From NCBI RefSeq assembly GCF_021134715.1, contig NC_060024.1:7502001-7566000 (forward strand): DNA of 64,000 bases, given 5' to 3'. This DNA comes from Daphnia pulex. Taxonomy: Eukaryota > Arthropoda > Branchiopoda > Diplostraca > Daphniidae. Position numbers and translations under genes: made by a program. Numbering within the stretch: position 1 is the stretch's first letter; each line of letters opens with the position of its first letter. A model generated the notes under the pieces. That model was not told the origin of the DNA, searched no databases, and saw nothing but the letters and a program-made list of their open reading frames with translations. Of this stretch, positions 46,381-57,001 are shown one piece after another.

Positions 46381-46662
46381 GGTGCTGCCATCTAGCGACT
46401 GCTACTGCAAACGCCCATACAGACCTAGAGATCGGCGTCTCTTGCTCCCCTCCCTATAGACCGTTGCGCCCTCTACATAAAGAGTGTGCGGAATAGTGCT
46501 GTTTAGCCACACTCGCAGTCTGTGAAAACGTAGTCACGTCTGTCACAAAGTCCAAATACTTCATACTCAATTGCTTGACATTTCACGGCTTCTTCAACCA
46601 AAAGTTTGCTCTATTATTCCATAGAGTTTGTCATTTCATTGTCATAATATCTCCATCTCATT

Positions 46663-48460
46663 ATGTCTCGAGACATCATTTTTGAGGACTGTCTAACATG
46701 TGGATGTTCAGTAGAATTGTCCCTATTGGAAAACCATGTGTCCAATTGGTAATTTACATCATAATAATATATTGAATAAATTCACATCCTAAACTCATTT
46801 TCCCACTAGCATAATTCTAAACGAGCGGTCTGTTTCTGAAGTCCAAAGGAGAAAGAAATTAGATGTGGACGTAGACAAAGTGAAACAATATCTAGGCAAG
46901 AATATCATTTAGTTACGTCTCTATAAACTGGAGAATCTTTCAGGCTAATGCTTTTCAAATTTTTTTGCTACAGATGAGAGAATTCCTACTAAGGAAATTT
47001 GTTGTTTGCTTGGAATCTCAAGAAGGACTCTATTTCGAGTCTTAAAAGAAATCAACATTACAGCTAGACAAAAATACACTAAAATTGGAACGAAGAACTT
47101 GGAATCATATCTTACTAACACAATCTTCAAAATAAACCCCAAATTTGGTAATTATTGAGATGAATAGTGTATTACATTACATCACAGTCTATACATAGAT
47201 AATTTTTTTCAATAAGGCTATCAAATGTTCAAGGGAGCTACGATCGCAAACAATGTCCTTTTATCAAATAAACGACTTAAAAAGGCCTACCGTTTAATAA
47301 GACAACGACAAAATGCCCCTTTAATGCAACGCATTCATCGGAGAGTGTACAAGGTTCGTGCTCCGCTTTCGCTATGGCACATTGATGGACACCACAAATT
47401 AGACCGGTAAATTTTTTGTGATTACCAATTTTTTTCAACTGACTTATTATAGTCCGCCCAAAAAACGAACATATTACTGTTTGCTAACAAAAAATTTTTT
47501 CTACAGATACTAATTCATCATCCAAGGAGCCATCGACGGATTTTCCCGTTTTATCGTATACATATCATTGGAAAATAATAACTGTTCCGAAACAGTTATT
47601 GGATTATTTGAAAAGGGAGATGAGGAATGGGGCTATCCAGCTAGTGTCAGGTAACACAGTTTACCAATGAAGTTAGTTCACCAATTGATGCTTTAATTTC
47701 GAATTCATAAGTTTTATTTGGGAGGGACAACGTACTAGTAGCGGATTTCATGATAAACGCTAGAGGAGTGGATAAAAACGCGTTTAGAACTGGAAAGTCT
47801 GTACACAATCAGAGAGTAGAGAGGCTCTGGAAAGACGTTATAGAGCGCTGTACTATAACTTTCATGGATATTTTGGGGTATTGAGAGTGTACCTTTCTTC
47901 TTATTCTTCTTGTTTCATATTCATTTCTATTTTTACGCTATTTACAGAGAAATGGAAATCGAAGGTGTACTAGACGTCGATTCCAACCTAGATCTTTTCT
48001 GTCTGCATATAGTGGCCACGAACCTCAATCAACGGTCCTTACAGACCTTTAAAGACTCATGTAACTGCCATCCACTTCGAACAGAAAATCATCGCTCACC
48101 AATGCAACTTTTTTACGATGGTTTGCAGCATTTAAAAACCCAGCAAGATAACGGAGCCATATAGAAGGCGAAGTTACTGAGCTGATACAGGTAATATTTC
48201 AATAATTCGTAATTCGATTTATAGTAAGTCTAATAATGTATCCCCGTTTGCAGGGACAGAAATTAAAACCGATTTCGAAGTGGTCTGGTTACAAGGATAC
48301 CTTCTATCGTTGTGTAATTGATCAATTTGGAGTGAACATTTCCGAAGAGGAACTACTCTGCATTATTGATCTTATTAATCCAGCCACCATTGAAATTTGG
48401 AATGTAAAAAAGAAATTCATTCAGCTTAAACAATTTGTTCTCCAAAATTTTGATGATTAA
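46663..48460 (+). pseudogene. Integrase-core (DDE) protein with N-terminal UBZ4-like finger
   Basis: Retroviral-integrase-like transposase or derivative. Exons at about 46663-46748, 46810 to about 46900, 46974-47147, 47217-47406, 47508-47650, 47717-47877, 47948-48190 and 48254-48460. Exons 1 and 2 join in phase to give CLTCGCSVELSLLENHVSNC, a C-x2-C-x11-H-x3-C finger. Exon 3 is helix-turn-helix-like (PTKEICCLLGISRRTLFRVL). Exon 4 ends with PLSLWHIDGHHKLDR, the first catalytic Asp. Exon 6 has SVHNQRVERLWKDVIERC, the catalytic Glu region; the middle Asp segment is damaged. Breaks include TAA at 47512-47514 and a frame slip at about 48160 before the last exon (SKWSGYKDTFYRCVIDQFGV). AATAAA lies at 48483. 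The HECT gene lies 0.9 kb downstream on the same strand. Confidence 0.78.
46902..46989 (+). repeat. 88-bp inverted repeat, left arm
   Basis: ATATCATTTAGTTACGTCTC to GAGAGAATTCCTAC recurs as reverse complement at 52788-52875 with about three mismatches. The left arm covers the end of intron 2 and the first 16 bases of exon 3 of the integrase gene. Confidence 0.9.
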
Positions 48461-49061
48461 AAGTAAGTCAACCGAAGACTGAAATAAATGTTGTAATGTA
48501 CGGCTTGCCGTCACAGATTGCAGCTATTACGGTCTTAGTTACTTTATTTTATTTATAGTTTAATAATAATGGATCCAAGACATTTGATATTCTGATCTCG
48601 GAAACAAAATAAAAAAGCGCAATTTCAGTACAGTCGTGTTGATCACTCAAATAATTATATTTCTCAAATAGTTGCTGGGGAATGGCTGTTGTGTTGGAGC
48701 ATGCTCGAAAGATCTATTTTGTATTGTCAAATAATATATAGAGTTAGGGTCAAATAGCCAGTTCTTTGCTGTCATTCGACAATTTCTTACAGTGACTTTA
48801 ATACAGGCTATACATCCTGATCGAGGAACGAATTCTCTGATCGATCCCGAATCGGTCGCTCGTTTCTGTAACGCAAGGAGCTAGCCATATTAAAACATTT
48901 TAGACTACATAGAAATTGAAAAAAACAGTGATGTTACTTCACTTTTGCGTCATCTTTAAGTTGCGTGTCAAATTAATAGGAGACCATTCCCATAAATAGT
49001 GAGAAACCCATGCACCCAATCTATTGGTCCAACCCAATATGGCTCTTAATGTAACGTTAAC
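48461..49061. other. Spacer between integrase and HECT genes
   Basis: No gene. It contains the integrase polyadenylation signal (AATAAA at 48483-48488) and CTATACATCC-type sequence but no coding frame. Confidence 0.5.
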
Positions 49062-49209
49062 TTTTTTCCTAACCACTTGTTTCCCATAGTAAGGATGCTG
49101 TGTGAAACGACGAAATTTGCTTCGAGAAGAATTTTGGGGGTGGGAAATCAGTCTGCAAATTTGACCATCACAGCATCCTTACCATGGGAAACAAGAGGTT
49201 GAGAAAAAA
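49062..49209. repeat. Hairpin element with 41-bp arms
   Basis: Left arm 49062-49102 (TTTTTTCCTAACCACTTGTT to AAGGATGCTGTG) pairs with right arm 49169-49209 (CACAGCATCCTTACCATGGG to GAGAAAAAA) with four mismatches. The 66-bp loop is not repeated elsewhere in the window. It lies 150 bp before the HECT start codon, so it may be a small MITE or a regulatory cruciform. Confidence 0.9.
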
Positions 49210-49360
49210 GGTTTGCGTAGAGGCGGGGCTTCAAGCTTAATCTCTTGCAGTCTTGCTATTTTCTTTCCAAATAATACATCAGTTGAGCTTCAATCGTGAA
49301 CCGAGTTAGACGCATTGTTTTTACAGAGTTCGTTTATTATTCGTTCAGTTTGTATTAAAT

Positions 49361-51625
49361 ATGAATCGAAAGAAACTAGAAAAATTGTTTAAGGATTTTA
49401 AAGCTTCCTTAGAAGCAGCAACAGCAAGTGACGACGAGGACACAGTAGATAGTAAGCATTTCATTTCCGTAATCTTTCATTGAGCCTACATTTAAGATAA
49501 CATTTCTAAAATAATTCAACGTAGAACCGAAACACAAGTAAATTTAATGTATGTGCTAATCAATGCATTTTAAAATGTTGCCATAGATCCAAAGCCGTCT
49601 TCATCTTTCTCTTATTTCCGTCCGTCGGCGAAAAAAAATCCACTTAAGAGGCTCCAAACCAAGAAACGAGAAGGTGATTTGGAGAAGAAAAAAAAGAAGA
49701 ACAGAAAGAACGTGAAGACGATTTAGAGAAAAAGAAAAAAGAAGAGCGGAAAAAGTTATTCGGAAAAGCAATCAAAGGTTCTATAAAGTTCAACTTTTTA
49801 TTTGTGGTTTTTAGCAGTGTTCCTTTAGTCACATCATTTAATTTTGCTTAGTTCCAAATTCATTTGAGAAAGATTTGCATTGTCTGGGCAAAAAGTGTCT
49901 GAGCGATCCAGTTAGTAAACCGGCTATTACTAAACACCTTGAAAAAGCGGGACTATGGGGTCGTACTACTACGTTTTTAGAAAATGATGACAAGCTATCG
50001 GTGAAAAACAAAATTGAACAGTAATTATTATTATTTTTTGTTAATTTTTCAATTAGCTAAATCGACATTCTAATAACTATTTGAAGGACATTCCCGGAGT
50101 TGAAAGGCGGATTTAAAATGTTGAAATGCAACAAAAACGGAAAAAGCTTATTCCCTATAGGAGATGGGCCTCTTGTTGATGGAATAACGCTTAAAGCCGT
50201 AACTACTAGAAAGATTTATCTGTGTCCAATTCAGAAGGACATAGATGTGGACGAAGCAAGCTCTTCTGGATCGTCTGGTGAAGAAGATGAGTGCAATGAG
50301 GAATGTTTAGTATGTGGAGAGTTAGTTCCGCTAACGTTGTTGACAAGTCATGCTAAAAATGCACGGTGAAACAAGTTGAGGATGATTGGGACAACTTCAG
50401 TACTTATGATAACGATATGAATAATTGGGAACCTCAAGCTTTTTTACCTGCGGAAGGTTATATTTTTTTTATTTCACATTTTTTTCTTTTTCTAAACAAT
50501 TTCTGTTACCTGTTAATTGTTTAGCTTTGATAAAATTTGAAGAACATCGTGAACGCATAATGGAGTATTCCGATCAAGAGGCCTACTTAAATCTTGAAGA
50601 AAAATCCAATCGGATTAGTATTACTCGAGGTGCGTATGTAACTGATTTGATGACGGCTTCAAAGAATCCTGTTTTCATGTAAGTGCTATCGTGCTTCCGC
50701 ATTATGCTATCGCTTAAATTTCAGCCGTTCATTTTTTTTTAGAGTGAATATAAAAAGACCTTTGGTCGTGACTTTCGTTGGCGAAGATGGAGCAGATGGA
50801 GGAGGCTTAAGGAGAAATTTACTGTCGATGGTGATAGATCATGCAAAGGATGTTTTCTATGTTGACCCTGATCAAGTCGGAATCGACCAGGATGAACTCG
50901 ATGAGTTATATTTCGCGCTTTCAATTTTTTTGGGTACAGATATTTTCTGAATTTATTAAATTCTTATCTTAATTTCATTTTCTATTTTCAGGTATTGCTA
51001 TTATCCAAGAAAAACTATTTCCTAAGTTTGTTCTACGAACTTTCAACAATCTAAAATCGCAGTATGGTAGGAACTTCAAATATCATCCGTTGAACCGAGG
51101 ATTAGCGCTCTTCGATCTGGACAAGGTAATGATTGATTACAAATTTGTTATCTTTAATTGCTTAATTTTGATCTTCCGATAGGTGTTTGAAGATAAGAAA
51201 TTTTCTGCCTTATTTGCTGACTTTCCAATTACGGTTCAAAACATTTTGGAATCATTGAACTACGACTTCAAGGATGCAAAACTTACTCCAGAACTGAAAA
51301 TGTGCCATAAGATCTCCTTTACTTTCTTTAATCAATTCTTTAACAACGTCGAGAAGGGCAAAGTTAGTTTACCTACGAGTAAAATGACTTTAACTGACGT
51401 TTTTTTATTTTATACTGGGTTAAAAACGATCCCACTTGCTTTTGAAGGTGAAGGTACGATCTCAATTATAAACTTAACGATTCTAAAAACCGATTCAGTC
51501 CGATCGCATATACATGTACGGCATGTGCTTAACTCACTCTCCCCATTGTCGAGAAATACGAAGACATGGAGGAAGGGTGGGTTGACGCCGTTCTAAACAA
51601 TGAGAATGGCTTTGGATTGCTTTAA
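49361..51625 (+). pseudogene. HECT-domain E3 ubiquitin ligase with UBZ4-like finger, broken
   Basis: Ubiquitin ligase of the HECT class, which carries ubiquitin on a C-terminal Cys. Exons at about 49361-49451, 49587-49786, 49852-50020, 50087-50455, 50525-50679, 50742-50933, 50992-51125 and 51182-51625. Early exons are acidic, then charged coiled coil. Exon 4 has CLVCGELVPLTLLTSHAK and, across a one-base slip in an A run (50355-50359), the last Cys of a C-x2-C-x11-H-x3-C finger. The HECT N-lobe shows PLVVTFVGEDGADGGGLRRN and the linker LSIFLGIAIIQEKLF. C-lobe pieces include LFYTGLKTIPLAFEG then, in another frame, FSPIAYTCTACA with TAA at 51530 and VEKYEDMEEGWVDAVLNN. Three breaks (A runs at 49688 and 50355, shift near 51450) plus that stop. 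Resembles G2E3-like multicopy HECT genes. Confidence 0.75.
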
Positions 51626-52014
51626 GCTAAAATGAAGAAATTGGATCGGGATTTTGTCGTAAAGAAACGTATGCTTCGTTCTCTCTTAAAATGTCTGGGC
51701 GGATGAAAGAAAATTGGGTACACGTAGGCTACTAATCATTCTTTTGAACGGATTTGATAAACATTGTTTTTGTTTTGTTCCACTATTATGCCCTTTTCAG
51801 CACGTTGCGTATCTTTCCTGAGAAATTAAGATCTGATGCGTAATTTCAATTTTTTCCCCCATGTCATTTCAGATATTCATAATCAAAAATACATAACTGT
51901 ATTTTTTTTAAACAAGAAATAAAGGAAGCAAATCAGAGCATTCCTTTGTATTCGGTTGTCTTTCATTAATAGATACATTGTTTTATACCACTTTAACTTA
52001 AATCCATGTTCAAT
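51626..52014. other. No gene recognised
   Basis: AT-rich 3' flank of the HECT gene. Confidence 0.4.
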
Positions 52015-52760
52015 TCGCTGGATACTCCTGCAGCATTTCCGTGATGTCTGGAGCATGTCTGGAGAAAAGAATCTGAAAAATAATTGGTGTTAGCACATTC
52101 ATTTCTAAGACGAAAAAATTGAAACAGTAGTTATTTTATTACCTGAATATCGGGTGATGAACGAATATGCAGAACGAACTCGTTAAGTTGTGGGTTGTTA
52201 TCCGAATCAGGAAGAAAACGGATATAGATTGATTCAGAAAGTTGAGAAAGTAATAGACGTACTTCTTCATTTGGTGGGCCGAAAGAATCGCTGATTGCTT
52301 GTCCTAACCCTGGAACCTGGTTAAGATCAATTCATTTGCCGATCTCTCCAATACAAAGGAGCGCAAAAATGTGTTGCCAATCAGAATGAGGTCTCTGAGC
52401 CTCCTGGAGGAAATTCTGCACCAATGTAAAAGCTTCAGAAACTTGTTGAGTTACAACCAATGAAGCAACAGCCTGAGCGACAGAATGATGAGCAGTATTA
52501 TAAAGACCAGGTTTCGACGCCAAATTCATCATAAACATCAACAGATCGCGGTAGCCAAGACAAGATCCTGGGTGGTAAATATTTGTTGCCATCAAAGGAT
52601 TTCAGTTTAAACTAATGAAAAAAGCATCACTAACCAGGTGCATTAAACTCGACCAATGCCTGTAGAAAATCGAGAAGGGAGCCCAAAGCCACACCTTGAA
52701 ACAGAGGTTAACGCAAGAGATTGAAAACTTTAGACAAAATGCCTCAAAATTTCCGTAAAT
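52015..52760 (-). pseudogene. CAND1 (cullin-associated) HEAT-repeat fragment, broken
   Basis: CAND1 exchanges cullin adaptors by wrapping the cullin with HEAT repeats. The minus strand at about 52760-52640 reads ALGSLLDFLQALVEFNAPG, and after an in-phase intron 52581-52150 reads LGYRDLLMFMMNLASKPG, then HSVAQAVASLVVTQQVSE and FALLCIGEIGK-stop-IDLN. After this SDSFGPPNEEVRLLLSQL follows, and the last piece at about 52069-52015 reads ILFSRHAPDITEMLQEYPAN. This fits the middle of CAND1, where GEVGHHIDL and the SxSEEVKxAAS motif occur. A TGA replaces a codon in GEIGK-x-IDL, the first piece has a stop and a slip upstream, and the fragment covers about 200 of roughly 1,230 residues. It lies opposite in strand to the HECT gene. 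Confidence 0.72.
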
Positions 52761-52787
52761 GGCTCCGTGGATGATGAATGAGTAGCT

Positions 52788-52875
52788 GTAGGAATTCTCT
52801 CATCTGTAGCAAAAAAAATTGAAAAGCATTAGCCTGAAGGATTCTCCAGTTTATAGAGACGTAACTAAATGATAT
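52788..52875 (-). repeat. 88-bp inverted repeat, right arm
   Basis: Reverse complement of 46902-46989. Its inner end abuts the CAND1 fragment, whose coding sequence starts without a junction signal right after GAATTCCTAC. Its outer end lies 14 bases from repeat copy 2. Confidence 0.9.
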
Positions 52876-52889
52876 GTTTGTTATGTTTC

Positions 52890-53998
52890 TAAAAACAAAA
52901 ACAAAAAACATTAAACTGGGCTTTTTGAAAGAAAATTGCGTTCGGATTTTTTGGAAGATACTGTATTTAAAGCCCTCTCAGGCTGAAGAATACTCGGTAA
53001 CATATTTTATTTTTTTTTCCTTTGACTTTTGTGGCATTGCAACACTTTTTAATCCACATTTATACTAAACTTGAAGTTATCAACACGTTCTACAGTTCCT
53101 TAGTCAAGAATGAGTTATCAGAGAACTGCGATTACCTATATTTGGTCAACATGAATAGTGGGGGGCGAGGTCGGAACTTTTCATCGTACCAAGTTTTTAC
53201 TCTGACTGGAATACCAACGGGGAAATTGAAGTCTTTCTGATAATTAAGGGATCCTATCAGCTTGTTAAAAAACACAGGGTGTATCGAATTGTGCCGAAAT
53301 TCCTTACATTTCCAGCATTGGAAAGTCCAATCAGTCAATAAATTCCAATTCTTGTCCATCTAGTTGTGGAAGTGCAAAATTGTTGGCGTCCAAACATTGC
53401 ATACCTCACCTTTTACGGCAGAAATAGCTTATTCCACTGTGATGCGAAAAGGGAAAATTGCTGTCAAATGTTTAAATATTGTTCAAGGTATTTTTATGAT
53501 GCTGTGTTTCTTTACATTGGAAAAGTTAAATACTTTGTTTCTACATTAGTAGATGAAGTTAAAATTCAAATGTCGGAAACGGAAGAGACGTGGCTAGTTT
53601 GTAGTTTCTTAGTCAAAGGAAAAGTGGCCGAGTTCAGAAGATATAGTCGTCCTCTCCACGCTGACCGTTCTCTCTCTTTTCGTGTCTCTGATTTCTGGCT
53701 TAAATTAGTTATTCAATCCCTTATATTGTGGTAATTTTCTTTTTTTGTCACCTGATCTTCCGAGTGCTGTTCACTCAGATAATTATTCTGTGTTATTTTC
53801 ACTTTATGCAGCGTGATTTCTGAACATGTTTGAGAAGCTGATTTATTTTATTCTTGTTTGAATTATTATTTTCACATCTTCTTCTTAATCAAACGATCGA
53901 ATGCTTCTTTCTTTTATTGTTACTGTATTTGTTTTGTAATTTGTAAATCTGACACTCTTCATTTTCAATTTTCAAGAAATGTGGTCAGCAGTTTATGT
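52890..53998 (+). repeat. 1.1-kb dispersed repeat, copy 2
   Basis: Near-identical copy of 35376-36476, same strand. This copy has TATA where copy 1 has TA at about 53641, which keeps the frame open for longer (VAEFRRYSRPLHADRSLSFR). Exon-like pieces: GFLKENCVRIFWKILYLKPS, INTFYSSLVKNELSENCDYL, FYGRNSLFHCDAKRENCCQM. All are on the plus strand. Both copies share a stop in LKSF-TGA, so the coding unit was already dead or spliced when copied. Confidence 0.85.
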
Positions 53999-54592
53999 TG
54001 TCGCGGAAATGGCGAAATGCCGGAACAATTTTTTACTTTGCCGAAAACGGTAAAAGTTTTCTCATTATTCTTAAGGGAACGTCGAAACACTACGAACAAC
54101 ACCTATAACTGTACAAACAACAATTTGCTAATCAAACTTGTTTCATCTTTCTTGCTTTTGTGCTCGAGTTATTGGGCAGCATGGAATGCGATACTATGAG
54201 AATTGGCTTCTTCATCTACAGGAATTCATCAAAAGGAAGAATAGAGATCAATGTTGTCCTATACCTTTATGCCTAGGAAATACGGCCAGGCATCCAACCA
54301 CAAGTGCTCCATCCATTGAAGAGTTGAATCCACCACAGACAGGATAGGGAAACAGGGATTTCTCGTGAATACAAAAACATTCACATGGCGTACACGAGGA
54401 CATTTAAAGAAATGGGAAAAAGAGAAATCTGTAACTCGATTGACAATGGATCCGATTGCATTCCAATCCTATGGGTATGCTTTTTATCTAAATAAAAATA
54501 GAAAATGGGTTACGAAAAAATATTGACAGAAACAACAAATCGGGAAAAGTTGAGAATGAGACGGGTAAACCTTAATGAAAGGTTTACATATA
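53999..54592 (+). other. No supported gene; one coding-like patch
   Basis: 54184-54346 reads YYENWLLHLQEFIKRKNRDQ and ends TAG. It may be a fragment of a transposon protein, unrecognised. Confidence 0.3.
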
Positions 54593-55276
54593 GGGGAGAG
54601 GGGGGCTAGTTGGCAAGTGGGGTAAGTTGGCATTTTGCTAATTAGACCCCTTACAGACAAAAAAAAATCAAGCCTTTTACACCAAATATGAAAGACAACA
54701 CCCAGATTGCTCATACAAAATTTCAAAAGTATACGTCTTCCCCAACAGGAGTTATAGCAAAAAGAAAAAAAACGGCAAAAAGTTTTTTTTTGGCCCCTCA
54801 GCACTTTTCATTTTTCTCATAGTATAAAACTCTCAGAGTGTCAGAAAACCCAAGAAAAAAAGAATTAATGCTTGTCTTATTTTTAAAAGAAATTTGTCAT
54901 GGAATGACCCTATTTAGTTATCAATTTATTTGTCCCCTGTGGGGTTAGTTGTCAGAAATTTTGTGGGGAATGTTGGCATACAGATTTCTCACGAAATGCT
55001 GAGTTGCAAGTTTTCAAAATTCGACCTAGATATTTTGGAGCAATGAAGAATCGTCAGCTGCCAACTTACCCCGTAGTTGGGGCAAGTTGGCAGACTTTTT
55101 TTCAGTTTTTCTCAATTTCACAATTTCGTGTAAATGAACATTGTAAACAAATACGATCAATTCATAGAGAATTTAAATCTGAATTTGATTTATTCATTCA
55201 ATTTGCAAAACGTATCGTCAAAAAATTCAAATAAATTCACAAAAAGTGACCCTGCCAACTAGCCCCCCTCTCCCCC
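54593..55276. mobile_element. MITE with GGGGAGAGGGGGGCTAGTTGGC termini
   Basis: Left end GGGGAGAGGGGGGCTAGTTG and right end CAACTAGCCCCCCTCTCCCC are inverted repeats of about 24 bases (the right end has one extra C). TA lies at both flanks, consistent with a TA target-site duplication. Internal copies of GGGGCAAGTTGGCA-type sequence occur near 55078 and 54925-54970. Short non-autonomous element, about 684 bp, no coding capacity. Confidence 0.8.
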
Positions 55277-56916
55277 TAATACACTGCATTGATGCAGGTA
55301 ATGTAGCAATGCAGCAAAAAATCTAGAGGTCACAGGTCGAATCAAGTAAAGGAAATCGTTACCCAAGCGATGATCCTGAGATTGTTGCTGACGAAAGGTT
55401 AACACCTGCACAAGGAAAACTTGTATATTGTGTGGTTATGATGGCTAGCTCTGGCCTCAAATCTACAAAAAAGAAAAAAGTTCTATAGTATACAAACAAT
55501 GTATAATATGTATGACTAACTGCCATGCATCGACACAGGGCAATCACTTGATAACTGCTATTCAGGAACTAACATTTCACAAATTCGTAACAGGTTTAGC
55601 TCCTCTACAGCTGCCATAATTATTCTATTTGTATTCTTAGTTTTATTTATCCGCTTATCAGCATGGGGTATGAAGGTTATCAAAACCAAATAAATCTATT
55701 AACAATATAAATCTTGAATTTTTGTCTCTTTACTTTTTTCGAGTTTTTCGGGAAATTGGCAATTGCATTCCAATACACTACATAAGCAAAGTGATGTATG
55801 AAAACAAAAAGAAACAGTTGAAATTCCAAGTCTTGTGTATTGCTCTAGGTGAGGCTGACACAATGAACGGAATTAACGAATGCGAGCGTACCAACATACG
55901 ACAAGTGAACAAAAAAAATTACCCATAGCGCACAAGGGTAGCGGGCAGTAAACGACAACCAATTGGAGAAATATGAAAAACCCTTGTTCCACACAGGAAA
56001 CGTATTGAAACACATCCCTGCATATATTTCGCTGTGAATAACCAATACATTGCTAGTTTTCCAGTCTTGTAACGCCAGACACTTCTCAGGATTGCACAAC
56101 ACGACTCTCTGAGAACACGGTAGCACTTGCCTTCGAACACAAAATAGTTAAACATAACACAAAAACACATACGTAGTAGGGTAATATAAAGCAATACTAA
56201 AAAAAAAACTGCACACAGTACGGCGTAGGGGAATTGAATTCAAAATTAACGCATGGATAAAGACAACACCCCAACAAATGAAGAAATGAAAGACAAAAAA
56301 AGCCACAGACTACTAATTCTGGATAGACTTTCGGTTTAGTCTGACCCTTTCACCCCTTTGTCTCGCGAAGACGGGTTCTAACATTTGACACGTGCCTGTG
56401 TATCTGCAATCACTTTGTTTTTCACATCAGCAGCCAGACAGCTTGGTCTTGTGATGCTCCAGCTCCTTGCATCAAATTAATTAAATTATTTTTTTTTCCT
56501 TTTTACACAAACAATTTGCATTATATCTTGCTATCAATAAAATGTCTACTGGACTAACCGGGACTAACCAAGATCTCAATATTAAAAAGCCATTGAAGCT
56601 ATGTTTATTTTTTAATTTCCCCCGATTTCCTTTGAAAGCGTTAACGTTTGAGCGTTTGAAAGCGTTGCGTTAAAACGCGTTTTAAGGCTAAAATACGGAA
56701 TCCGTTAAGAGTATCTCAAAAAAACCACTGTGGCATTAGGAACGCACATGTTTCGAAATATACACCAGCTTGTTTTTTCCCCACCTGAGACCCCGCATGG
56801 TCTATAAAATTTCACGAAAATTTGAATTAATTTTATATGTATTTGAACCATATATAGAGAGAGACAATGGAAGACATTCGACTTATGTTAAGGCCTTAAG
56901 GGTAGTAGGCCTATAG
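55277..56916. other. Long gap, no gene recognised
   Basis: AT-rich with scattered short frames lacking motifs. At about 56636-56685 GCGTTAACGTTTGAGCG and AAAGCGTTGCGTTAAAACG repeat loosely. Confidence 0.4.
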
Positions 56917-56932
56917 TTTATTACAGTTTATT
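56917..56932 (-). terminator. Polyadenylation signals of the homeodomain fusion gene
   Basis: TTTATT occurs at 56917-56922 and 56927-56932, so AATAAA occurs twice on the minus strand, about 70 and 80 bases after the stop codon. Position and strand fit a short 3' UTR. Confidence 0.6.
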
Positions 56933-57001
56933 AATGGATGCATGTAATTCAGAATGTAATTATACACACATAGACACACATCACATTGTGTAGGCCTACT
57001 T

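Noticed and set aside
46902..52875. The 88-bp inverted pair as terminal repeats of the integrase-HECT element
   Set aside because: The left arm is inside the integrase gene (intron 2 to exon 3), so it cannot be the element's end; local inverted duplication is a better reading.
53132..53359. Minus-strand protein in the 1.1-kb repeat
   Set aside because: The plus strand has several exon-like pieces in order; the minus frame is a single stretch without motif. Not fully excluded.
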